DNA of 64,000 bases from Streptomyces sp. CB01635 (GTDB taxonomy: Bacteria > Actinomycetota > Actinomycetes > Streptomycetales > Streptomycetaceae), in the NCBI RefSeq assembly GCF_002803065.1, contig NZ_NNBL01000003.1, forward strand, positions 765,461 to 829,460, read 5' to 3'. Both the position numbers and the translations under genes were made by a program. Shown piece by piece: positions 57,305-64,000 of this stretch. Below the pieces are notes generated by a model. It did not search any database. It saw nothing but the letters and a program-made list of their open reading frames with translations, and was not told the DNA's origin. Each line of letters opens with the position of its first letter. The first letter of the stretch is position 1.

Positions 57305-58270
57305 TTGACCAGACTGCGCTGCGCCGTGCTCGACGACTACCAAGGCGTGGCCTTGTCCATGGCGGACTGGACCAGAGTCGGGACGGACGTCGAAGTCCGG
57401 TCCCTGCAACGCCACCTGCCGACCGAGGACGCCGTCGTCGAGGCGGTCGGCGACTGCGAGATCGTGGTCGCGATGAGGGAGCGCACACCCTTCACGGACA
57501 CCCTCTTCGCACGCCTCCCGCAGCTGCGTCTCCTGATCACCTCGGGGATGCGCAACGCGTCCGTCGACCTGGCCGCAGCGGCTCGGCACGGCGTCACGGT
57601 GTGCGGCACCGCCAGCAACTCCGAGCCGCCCGTCGAACTGACGTGGGCGATCATTCTCGGCCTCGCCCGGAGCGTGGTGCGCGAGAGCACCGCCCTGCGC
57701 GACATGGGCCCCTGGCAGAGCACACTCGGCGCCGACCTGCACGGACGCCGCCTCGGCCTCCTGGGGCTCGGGAAGATCGGGACCAAGGTCGCCCGCGTCG
57801 GCCAGGCCTTCGGCATGGAGGTGGCCGCGTGGAGCGAGAACCTCACCGAAGAGCGCGCCGCGGCGGCCGGAGTCACCCTCGCGCCCTCCAAGGAGGAGCT
57901 CCTGGAGAGCAGCGACTTCGTCTCCGTCCACCTGGTACTCAGTGACCGCACGCGCGGCCTGATCGGCGCGGACGAACTCAAGCGCATGCGTCCCACCGCC
58001 TACCTGGTCAACACCTCGCGCGCCGCGATCGTCGACCAGGACGCGATGGTGCGCGCCCTGCACGACGGCCGGATCGCAGGCGCGGGCGCCGACGTCTTCG
58101 AGACGGAACCGCTCCCGGCCGACCACCCCCTGCGCACCGCCCCGAACTTCCTCGGCTTGCCGCACCTCGGCTATGTCACCCGCCGCAACTACGAGGGCTA
58201 CTTCGAGGGCGCGGTCGAGGACATCGAGGCGTTCCTGGCGGGGAGCCCGGTCCGCACGATTACGGCCTGA
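57305..58270 (+). CDS. D-2-hydroxyacid dehydrogenase (NAD-dependent)
   Basis: 321 aa. Rossmann motif GLLGLGKIGTKVARVGQAFG (about 152-171). Catalytic residues are Arg in NTSRAAIVD, Glu in FETEPLP and His in LPHLGY. The N-terminal catalytic domain (about 1-100) includes VVAMRERTPFTDTLFARLP. It reduces 2-keto acids or oxidises 2-hydroxy acids such as glycerate. TTG 57305 is preceded by AGGGGAG 5 nt upstream. Transcribed alone. Confidence 0.92.
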   Translation: MTRLRCAVLDDYQGVALSMADWTRVGTDVEVRSLQRHLPTEDAVVEAVGDCEIVVAMRERTPFTDTLFARLPQLRLLITSGMRNASVDLAAAARHGVTVCGTASNSEPPVELTWAIILGLARSVVRESTALRDMGPWQSTLGADLHGRRLGLLGLGKIGTKVARVGQAFGMEVAAWSENLTEERAAAAGVTLAPSKEELLESSDFVSVHLVLSDRTRGLIGADELKRMRPTAYLVNTSRAAIVDQDAMVRALHDGRIAGAGADVFETEPLPADHPLRTAPNFLGLPHLGYVTRRNYEGYFEGAVEDIEAFLAGSPVRTITA

Positions 58271-58388
58271 GCCGGGAGAGGGGCGGCTCGGGCCGGGCGC
58301 GGGGCGAACAGGCGGGCCGGGTAGGGTCCGGCGGTACGTGTGAGGCCACGGGGGCCGCACGGTTTCGGTGGTGACGGGGGCAGGGACG

Positions 58389-59411
58389 ATGCGGCGCTGG
58401 ATCAAGGTGGCGGTGGCGGCAGCGGCCGCCGTCGGCCTGGGTGGCTACATGGCCGAGCCGTATGCGCAGGACTGGTGGCTCGTCGGACGCGCCTGCGACG
58501 GGGCCCTGCCCCGCGACTCCGTCGCACAACTCACGCCTGACGACGCGCAGTTCACGAAGGAGGAGTCGCGCCGGGTTCCGGAACTCGGGTTCTACGGGTG
58601 CAGCCTCGCGTTCGACGGGGACGACACCGAGGGTGTGACCCTGGTCGCCATGTCGGCGTACACCGGTCGTGACGACCAGGACCGGGAGTTCAAGAGGGCC
58701 TTTCCAGAGGGTGGCTTCACGCCGAACGGCGTGCTTTCGGGTGGGTTGCCCGGAACCGTCGACGACGCCGGGGTCATGCGGATCGTGACGCAGTGTCCGG
58801 CGCTGGGCAAGGACGCCGAGGGCCGGCAGCGGAAGATGCTGGTCCGCGTCGGGACGTTCGGGGACGTCGACCGGAGTGCTCTCGGAGCCGTCTACCGTAC
58901 GGCCGTGGCTCTCGCCAACTCGGCCTCGAAAAACCTCAGTTGCGGCGCCCGCCCCCTCAAGGTGCCGCACAGGACCACCGGGTTCGACACCGAGGAGCGA
59001 TGGCGGCGAGCCGTGTCCCCGGCGAAGGCGGAAGGCACCGGGTGTGACTGGGTGTCCCGAGCGGGTCTCGCGAAGGACGCGGGGTGGCGTCTCGTGGCGG
59101 AGACGAACGACACGGCTCCCATGGGCACCTGCGATCTGCGCACGGATGAGGGTGGCGACGCATACCAGGCCGGCATGACGTTCGGTGCCTGGTACGGGGA
59201 CTGGAGCAGCCGCCTCACGGCATCGGACGACAACGGCGAACGCCGGCCCCTGACCGCCACGGCCCGCTGCGACGGCGAGGCGGCCAACTTCGCGCTCGAC
59301 GCGACGAAGGACACCCCCGGCGTCGACAAAGCGGAACGGAGACGACTGCTCAAGGCGTTCGCCGAGGACCAGGTGCGGCGGCGCGGCTGCTCCGGACTGC
59401 GGTTCTTCTGA
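58389..59411 (+). CDS. membrane-anchored or secreted protein of unknown function
   Basis: 340 aa with an N-terminal signal-anchor (IKVAVAAAAAVGLGGYMAEPYA, about 5-26) and a large extracellular domain. The domain contains six cysteines and repeated acidic stretches, and no recognised family. AGGGA precedes the ATG at 58389. It may be paralogous to other small Streptomyces surface proteins. It is followed by a bidirectional hairpin and a convergent unknown gene. Confidence 0.72.
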   Translation: MRRWIKVAVAAAAAVGLGGYMAEPYAQDWWLVGRACDGALPRDSVAQLTPDDAQFTKEESRRVPELGFYGCSLAFDGDDTEGVTLVAMSAYTGRDDQDREFKRAFPEGGFTPNGVLSGGLPGTVDDAGVMRIVTQCPALGKDAEGRQRKMLVRVGTFGDVDRSALGAVYRTAVALANSASKNLSCGARPLKVPHRTTGFDTEERWRRAVSPAKAEGTGCDWVSRAGLAKDAGWRLVAETNDTAPMGTCDLRTDEGGDAYQAGMTFGAWYGDWSSRLTASDDNGERRPLTATARCDGEAANFALDATKDTPGVDKAERRRLLKAFAEDQVRRRGCSGLRFF

Positions 59412-59439
59412 GCGACAGCGACATAGCCTCGGCTCTTCC

Positions 59440-59467
59440 GAGCCGGAGCGACGCGGCGCTCCGGCTC
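59440..59467. terminator. bidirectional terminator hairpin
   Basis: Perfect 11-bp stem GAGCCGGAGCG / CGCTCCGGCTC (59440-59450, 59457-59467) with a 6-nt loop between the convergent ends of two unknown genes. The right arm includes the stop codon of the minus-strand gene. Confidence 0.75.
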
Positions 59468-60695
59468 AGAAACGCTCGACGGAGACCATCCACAGGGCCC
59501 GTACGTAGAAGTCGTCCATCAACTGCCGCATGGCCGCGGCTCGTTCGGTAGGTACGCCGCGCTCTTTCGCCCACCTGTCGAGCACCGTGAACATCTGGCG
59601 CCGGCCGTCCATCACGTCGCCGCGCAGGGGTCCCGACGTGGGCCGGTCGGCGATGTCGCCCATCGGTGGGCGGGTCGTGAGCTGGTGCGACGCGGGCCGG
59701 AAGGTGCCGCGGCCGTGCTCGCGTACCGACGCGTCGAACGCCGCGACGTCCTTGATCGTTCCGTCTTTCGCGTAGCCGGACCGCAGGGCCATGAGGGTGC
59801 CGATGTGGTCGGCCAGGTCCTGGAGGTCGTTGTCGGTCCAGGTCGTGGGGGTCCCGTACTTGTCGTCGGGACGGTACGAGGGGTCGCCGCCCTGGCGGGT
59901 CAGCCGCTCCAGATAGTGCGCGAGCTGGGCGCGGTGCGCGTCGTAGAGGATGGCGAACGCCTCGGGGTTCTTGGCGAGTTCGGCGACCAGATCGGGGATG
60001 TCGGCGGTCGCGTCCGCGTACCTGTCCCCGTACTCGAAGGTGGCGTGCGCCTCGCCGGGCGAGAGGAAGCGGCCCAGCCACACCCAGCCATGGTCGTCGA
60101 GGGTGGCTTCGGCCGGTGGAACGGCGGGTCCGGGCGCCTCGTCCGCCCGGAAACCCCCGAAGTCGTCGTCGCGGAGGGCGTCCACCTCGTACTCGGCGAT
60201 CATCCGCGCCACCGAGGGGGCAAGGCCCGCCGGGATCTCGCGGTCGTAGAGGACTGAGGCCACCGCGTAGGCGCTGCGGGCCTGCGCCATGGTGTGCGGC
60301 CTTCTGGGCCCGGACGCGCGGGTGCCCGCGTCGATGACCCGCCCGAGGACGCGGGCTCCGTCCCCGCAGAACCCGTCGTGCGCGAGCAGCTTCCTCGCAC
60401 CGCCTATACGGGCCATGCTGTCACCGGGGTCCAGCGCCTTCGTGGCAGCGGCGGGATCGCCTGCGAGGGTACGGGTCGCGTCGGACACCGCGGTACAGGG
60501 TGCGGCGTCAGCACCGGATCCGGCGAGGACCAGCGGGACGGCGACCGCTGCGACGACGGCGACCGCCACGGCCGAGGACAACAGCCGGTGAGCCCGCAAC
60601 GGGCCGGTCAGGCGCCGCAGCGCGGTGGCGCCGGCGCCGTTCTCCCGTGTCGCGTCGTCGTGCTCGTCATTGCCCTTGCCGTCCTTCTCGCTCAC
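59466..60695 (-). CDS. membrane-anchored protein of unknown function
   Basis: 409 aa from GTG 60695. An acidic cytoplasmic N-terminus of about 45 aa is followed by one membrane segment (SSAVAVAVVAAVAVPLVLA, about 40-58) and a large extracellular helical domain with two cysteines. The domain contains HAQLAHYLERLTRQGGD and YEVDALRDDDF-like stretches of no known family. ATG 60725 would add 10 residues. GGGGAGG is 13 nt upstream of the chosen start. Confidence 0.7.
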   Translation of the reverse strand: MSEKDGKGNDEHDDATRENGAGATALRRLTGPLRAHRLLSSAVAVAVVAAVAVPLVLAGSGADAAPCTAVSDATRTLAGDPAAATKALDPGDSMARIGGARKLLAHDGFCGDGARVLGRVIDAGTRASGPRRPHTMAQARSAYAVASVLYDREIPAGLAPSVARMIAEYEVDALRDDDFGGFRADEAPGPAVPPAEATLDDHGWVWLGRFLSPGEAHATFEYGDRYADATADIPDLVAELAKNPEAFAILYDAHRAQLAHYLERLTRQGGDPSYRPDDKYGTPTTWTDNDLQDLADHIGTLMALRSGYAKDGTIKDVAAFDASVREHGRGTFRPASHQLTTRPPMGDIADRPTSGPLRGDVMDGRRQMFTVLDRWAKERGVPTERAAAMRQLMDDFYVRALWMVSVERF

Positions 60696-60981
60696 GGCGC
60701 TGCCGTCGCCTCCCCCATCGCGCATCCGGGCAGAGTAGCGACCGGTAGGTGTCGGGGCATCGGCGGGGGAGTGCACCGAGGGCAGGGCCTCCTTGAAGGA
60801 CGCGCGCATCCCCCATCCGACGCCGGGTATGTACGTGCGCTGCCCGGCGAAACCCGGAAATCCGACCGCGAAACCGCAGCTCAGTGGTTTTCGCAGGTCA
60901 GCATGGGTGGCGTAACTTCGGCGTAACACGGCAGGTGGGGGCGGTGGGGTAGCTTCGGGTCCGGAAAGCAGGTGACGAACG

Positions 60982-61755
60982 GTGTTGGAACGCCCCATGC
61001 GTGACGCATATCCCCCGCATCCCGGCGGCACCCCGCCCCGGGCCGAGCGGGCGCGGCGGGTCGCCGACACGCTTCGGCAGCAGATCACCTCAGGCGTCTA
61101 CGAACACGGGATGCTGCCCGACGAACGCGAGCTCGGCCACGCGCTCGGCGCCACCCGTAACGTCGTCAGGGAGGCCCTCGCGCTGCTGTGCGACGAGGGG
61201 CTGATCGTCCGTAGGCGTGGCATCGGGACCCGCATCGTGACGGCGAAATACGGGCACGGCCTCGAACGCCTCACCGGCCTCGCGGAGACGCTCGTCGACT
61301 ACGGCACCGTGACCAACGAGGTGCGCGCGGCCAGGATCGTGCCGCACGCGCCGAACGCGGTCACCGAACGGCTCCGGCTCCCCGACGGATCCGAGGCCGT
61401 GTACCTCGAACGGGTGCGCAGCCTGGACGGCCGCCCCCTCTCCGTCGACTCGACCTGGCTCGCCCCCGACATCGGCCGGCCCCTCCTCGACGGTGATCTG
61501 GCCCACCGGGATGTCTTCGACCTCATCGAGGAGACGACGGGGCACCGGCTCGGCAGCGCGGAGGTCACCGTGCATGCCGTCACCGCCGAACCGGACACCG
61601 CGCGGCTCCTCGAAATCCCCGCGGGCGCCGCCCTGTTCGCGATCGACCGCCTTACGTGTCTTGCCGACGGCCGCCCCGTCGACGCGGAGACCCTGCGCGT
61701 GCGCGCCGACCGGTTCGCCCTGGTCCACCGGGGACCCGTACTGCCCCGTTCCTGA
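60982..61755 (+). CDS. GntR/HutC family regulator
   Basis: 257 aa. GntR winged helix (about 25-90: VADTLRQQITSGVYEHGMLPDERELGHALGATRNVVREALALL, wing RRRGIGTRIV) followed by a UTRA ligand domain (LPDGSEAVYLERVRSLDGRPLSVDSTWLAPDIG). GTG 60982 or ATG 60997. The gene is followed after 64 nt by the TauE/SafE exporter on the same strand, which it may control. No clear operator palindrome found upstream. Confidence 0.88.
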   Translation: MLERPMRDAYPPHPGGTPPRAERARRVADTLRQQITSGVYEHGMLPDERELGHALGATRNVVREALALLCDEGLIVRRRGIGTRIVTAKYGHGLERLTGLAETLVDYGTVTNEVRAARIVPHAPNAVTERLRLPDGSEAVYLERVRSLDGRPLSVDSTWLAPDIGRPLLDGDLAHRDVFDLIEETTGHRLGSAEVTVHAVTAEPDTARLLEIPAGAALFAIDRLTCLADGRPVDAETLRVRADRFALVHRGPVLPRS

Positions 61756-61819
61756 CCGAAGTCGCCTCGCACCTGGCCCAAGTCGCCCGCACCCACCGCC
61801 GTGTTCCGGAGTCACCCCC

Positions 61820-62593
61820 ATGCCCATGCAGCTCGACGTCCTCACCCTGGTGGTCCTCGCCCTGTTCGGGCTCGCGGGAGGCATCGGGATCACCGCGGTG
61901 GGCCCCGGGGGTGTGCTGCCCACGATCGGGATGTTCGTGCTGACGGGGCTCTCTCCGGCAGGCGTCGCGGGCACCGCCATCGCCACCCACGTGGCGACCG
62001 GCGCGCTCGGCACCGCCGCGTACACGCGCTCGGGTCAGCTGCGGGACGCGGTCACGCGGCGCACGGCAACGGTCCTCGCCGTGGCCGCACTGGTCGGCAC
62101 ACCTCTCGGTGTCGTGCTCAACACCCTCGTCTCGGGACGGGGGTTCGGGATGCTGCTCGCGTGCGCCGTCACGGTGACGGGTGTCCTGGTGTGGGTGCGC
62201 GAGCGCCGTACGCGGGTCGCGGGGAGCGAGCCGGTCAGCGTGCCGGTGACACGAATTGCCCTGGTGGGCTTCGGAGTTGCAGTCGTGGCCGGGCTCTTCG
62301 GCCTCGGTGGTCCGATGCTGAGCGTGCCGCTCCTGGTCGTCTGCGGACTCCCGGTGCTCTCCGCACTGGCCGCGGCGCAGGCGCAGTCCGTGGTGATCGC
62401 GGCGATCGGCACGGTCGGGTACGTGCTGCACGGTTCCGTCGACTGGGCGCTCGCCGCGCTGGTCGGAGTACCGGAGCTGGCCGGCGTGATCGTGGGATGG
62501 AAGATCGCCCACGCGGTCCCGGCGCGCCGCCTCAAGTACGCCCTCGTAGGAACACTCCTGGCGCTGGCTCCGTATCTCGCGTTCCACTCCTGA
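61820..62593 (+). CDS. TauE/SafE family sulfite/organic-anion exporter
   Basis: 257 aa with about eight membrane helices in two repeats (GLAGGIGITAVGPGGVLPTIGM; VAGLFGLGGPMLSVPLLVVCGL). The paired GxGGxxx(P) motifs define the family. It exports sulfite, sulfoacetate or other C2-C3 anions, but substrate cannot be read. ATG 61820; GGAG precedes it. It is directly downstream of the GntR regulator and ends before a strong terminator. Confidence 0.9.
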   Translation: MPMQLDVLTLVVLALFGLAGGIGITAVGPGGVLPTIGMFVLTGLSPAGVAGTAIATHVATGALGTAAYTRSGQLRDAVTRRTATVLAVAALVGTPLGVVLNTLVSGRGFGMLLACAVTVTGVLVWVRERRTRVAGSEPVSVPVTRIALVGFGVAVVAGLFGLGGPMLSVPLLVVCGLPVLSALAAAQAQSVVIAAIGTVGYVLHGSVDWALAALVGVPELAGVIVGWKIAHAVPARRLKYALVGTLLALAPYLAFHS

Positions 62594-62618
62594 TCCTCGG
62601 CCTCCAGTGCTGAGGTCG

Positions 62619-62652
62619 GGGCCCGCCCTCCTCGTGGTCGAAGGGTGGGCCC
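62619..62652. terminator. bidirectional terminator hairpin
   Basis: Near-perfect 11-bp stem GGGCCCGCCCT / AGGGTGGGCCC (62619-62629, 62642-62652; one G-U pair) with a 12-nt loop, between the convergent TauE/SafE and nitrilase genes. Confidence 0.75.
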
Positions 62653-62664
62653 GGGACGGGGAGT

Positions 62665-63528
62665 TCAGCCCCGATGAGGTCGCGGCTGGAACGAGCCGCC
62701 GTACATCGGCAGTTGCACAGCGGAGCCGTACCTCTCCAGCTGGGCCCAGGGCCGGTTGAGGCCCGAGGAGCCGAACTCGCGGACGCGGGTGACGGCGTCC
62801 AGGTCGAGGACGTCCGCGAGGAGTTCCTGGCCGGGGCCCGCCTGCTGGCGGACGGTGCCCTCGGGGTCGACGATGACGCTGCTGCCCACGGCGGCGGGGT
62901 CCGCGGCGTTGACGTTCACCACGTACACCTGGTTCGTCCAGGCATTGGCGCGGGCGCAGACGATCTCCATGTCGCGGTCCCTCGTGGTGGTGAGGGTGGG
63001 CTGGACGATCACTTCGGCGCCCAGCCAGGCGAGCTGGCGCGCGGTCTCCGGGAACGAGCCGTCGTAACAGATCGCGAGGCCGATCCTGCCGATGTCCGGG
63101 ATGTCGAAGACGACGAACTCGCTGCCGGGCGCCGTCGTTTCGTAGGGCTGCCAGGGGAAGACCTTGCGGTAGCGGGCGGCGATCTCGCCCTGCGGGGAGA
63201 CCGCGAGGGCGGTGTTGTAGACGGTGCCGTCGGCGGCCCGCTCGTAGACGCTTCCGGGTATCAGCCACAGTCCCGTCTCGCGGGCGAGGTCGCAGATCCG
63301 GTCGGTGAGCCGTCCTGGGACCGTGACGGCCGCCTTGTCCATCCAGTCCTCGCGGGCGTCGAACAGCGGCGCCTCCGCGGACAGCATCAGCTCGGGAACC
63401 ACGACGAGCTGGACGTGCGGAAGCATCGCGCGGGTCGCGCGGACACGGTCGGCGAACAGCGCCCACGTGGCCTCGGGATCGAAGGGGACAGGGGCGGTCT
63501 GTACGGCGGCGATGCTGAGCGTGCGCAT
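62665..63528 (-). CDS. nitrilase-superfamily carbon-nitrogen hydrolase
   Basis: 287 aa. Catalytic triad Glu46 (VVPELML), Lys122 (YRKVFPW) and Cys154 (AICYDGSFPE). The C-terminal region has GSSVIVDPEGTVRQQAGPGQELL. An amidase or N-carbamoyl-type hydrolase is likely. ATG 63528 comes 3 nt after the stop of a permease gene, so both are one operon. The permease probably imports the substrate, perhaps an amide or amino-acid derivative. Confidence 0.9.
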   Translation of the reverse strand: MRTLSIAAVQTAPVPFDPEATWALFADRVRATRAMLPHVQLVVVPELMLSAEAPLFDAREDWMDKAAVTVPGRLTDRICDLARETGLWLIPGSVYERAADGTVYNTALAVSPQGEIAARYRKVFPWQPYETTAPGSEFVVFDIPDIGRIGLAICYDGSFPETARQLAWLGAEVIVQPTLTTTRDRDMEIVCARANAWTNQVYVVNVNAADPAAVGSSVIVDPEGTVRQQAGPGQELLADVLDLDAVTRVREFGSSGLNRPWAQLERYGSAVQLPMYGGSFQPRPHRG

Positions 63529-63531
63529 GGA

Positions 63532-64000
63532 TCAGTCCTCGGTGACAGTCAGTCGGGTGACGGCGGTGCGGCCGTCGCGGAAGAAGGGGCGGAAGCGGTG
63601 GCGCAGCGCCAGCATCACGACCAGGCCGAGCAGGACGGAGCCGAGGCCCAGCAGGAGTACGCCGCCGACGCCGAACAGTGAGGTGGAGCCGTACGAGGGG
63701 TCGGTCATGTCGACCGCACTGCGGACGAACGCGGAGAGCATCATCAGCCCGCCTGCGAGCGGCAGCACCCCCTTGAGGAGCGCGTCCCGCCAGGACCGGC
63801 GCAGCTGCCCGCGGAACAGCCAGGCGCAGGCCAGGCCCGTCACGCCGTAATAGAGCGCGATGAGCAGGCCGATGGAGAGGATCGCGTCGCCGAGGAAGGC
63901 GGGCGAGAGCCAGGTCAGGGCCGCGAGGAGAACCGCGGCCGCCGTGCCCATGAAGACGGTGCCGAAGGACGGCGTGCGATGGCGCGGGTGGATGCGGGCG
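63532..64000 (-). CDS. APC-type amino acid/amine permease, C-terminal part (runs off the window)
   Basis: Partial: the frame continues upstream past position 64000. The visible 155 residues contain the loop HPRHRTPSFGT typical of APC permeases, and about four membrane helices (FLGDAILSIGLLIALYYGVTGLACAWLF, VLPLAGGLMMLSAFV, VGGVLLLGLGSVLLGLVVML). It is the first gene of an operon with the nitrilase. The N-terminal domain and promoter are outside the window. Confidence 0.85.
   Translation of the reverse strand, partial: ARIHPRHRTPSFGTVFMGTAAAVLLAALTWLSPAFLGDAILSIGLLIALYYGVTGLACAWLFRGQLRRSWRDALLKGVLPLAGGLMMLSAFVRSAVDMTDPSYGSTSLFGVGGVLLLGLGSVLLGLVVMLALRHRFRPFFRDGRTAVTRLTVTED

Noticed and set aside
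61652..63466. 604-aa minus-strand frame opposite the GntR tail, TauE/SafE and part of the nitrilase
   Set aside because: Wrong frame relative to the nitrilase; low-complexity translation.

Overview
The window looks like a piece of a Streptomyces chromosome, or that of a very close relative. GC is very high throughout, coding frames have strongly G/C-biased third positions, GTG starts are common, most Shine-Dalgarno sequences are GGAGG-like, and the gene content is typical: ECF sigma factors, an SPW-repeat protein, CYP105 with a [3Fe-4S] ferredoxin, I36 peptidase inhibitors, secreted GH18 and GH114 proteins, and many one-component regulators. I see no rRNA, tRNA, CRISPR array, transposase or integrase. 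It reads as ordinary chromosome carrying several self-contained metabolic islands.

Layout. 0.1-3.6 kb: a class C beta-lactamase-like hydrolase divergent from a MarR regulator, a small secreted protein, and a SnoaL-LUD gene pair. 3.6-4.7 kb: an ECF41-type sigma factor whose promoter is mirrored by that of the SnoaL-LUD pair. 4.7-11.1 kb: a sialic-acid island on the minus strand (regulator, secreted sialidase, nanA, nanK, nanE, nanT) with a shared palindromic operator at three promoters. 11.1-21.3 kb: SPFH protein, PrmC-like methyltransferase, PHP protein, a frameshifted tetracycline-type ribosomal-protection GTPase, small phosphatase, EamA exporter, SPW protein, a reductase-deaminase fusion in reversed order, and an ArsR/SRPBCC pair. 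21.3-27.3 kb: a PAS-LuxR regulator divergent from a self-sufficient CYP102 (BM3-like) P450-reductase, then asnB. 27.5-31.8 kb: a phosphonate-type island (OPA/MFS transporter, HpnW-like flavoprotein, GntR regulator, phosphonatase-like hydrolase) with a paired operator. 31.9-38.6 kb: phosphoglucomutase, a Clp-N/HTH protein, cupin, OsmC, a secreted TNT-type NADase with a candidate immunity gene, and a chitinase with a DasR-like site. 38.8-50.7 kb: DinB-like protein, two I36 inhibitors flanking a lipoprotein, an RsbW-like kinase, a GlcD-like flavoprotein, a deacetylase-fold lipoprotein, a universal stress protein, a CYP105-ferredoxin pair, an FBP protein, a deazaflavin-reductase/hemerythrin fusion and an unknown HTH protein. 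50.8-54.7 kb: amidohydrolase and NCS1 permease divergent from a TetR regulator, with three operator copies between. 54.7-64 kb: RNase HI, phosphopantetheinyl transferase, GH114, a 2-hydroxyacid dehydrogenase, two unknown anchored proteins, GntR, TauE/SafE, and a nitrilase-permease pair cut by the window edge.

The most informative findings are regulatory: five islands show a clear operator or promoter repeat placed exactly between divergent genes. The sialic-acid pathway is nearly complete (release, uptake, cleavage, phosphorylation, epimerisation). The phosphonate island suggests amine oxidation to phosphonoacetaldehyde followed by P-C cleavage. Three broken or odd reading frames deserve checking: the ribosomal-protection GTPase (10-bp tandem duplication), a DUF1905 remnant, and a GlcD-like gene with no canonical start at its expected N-terminus.
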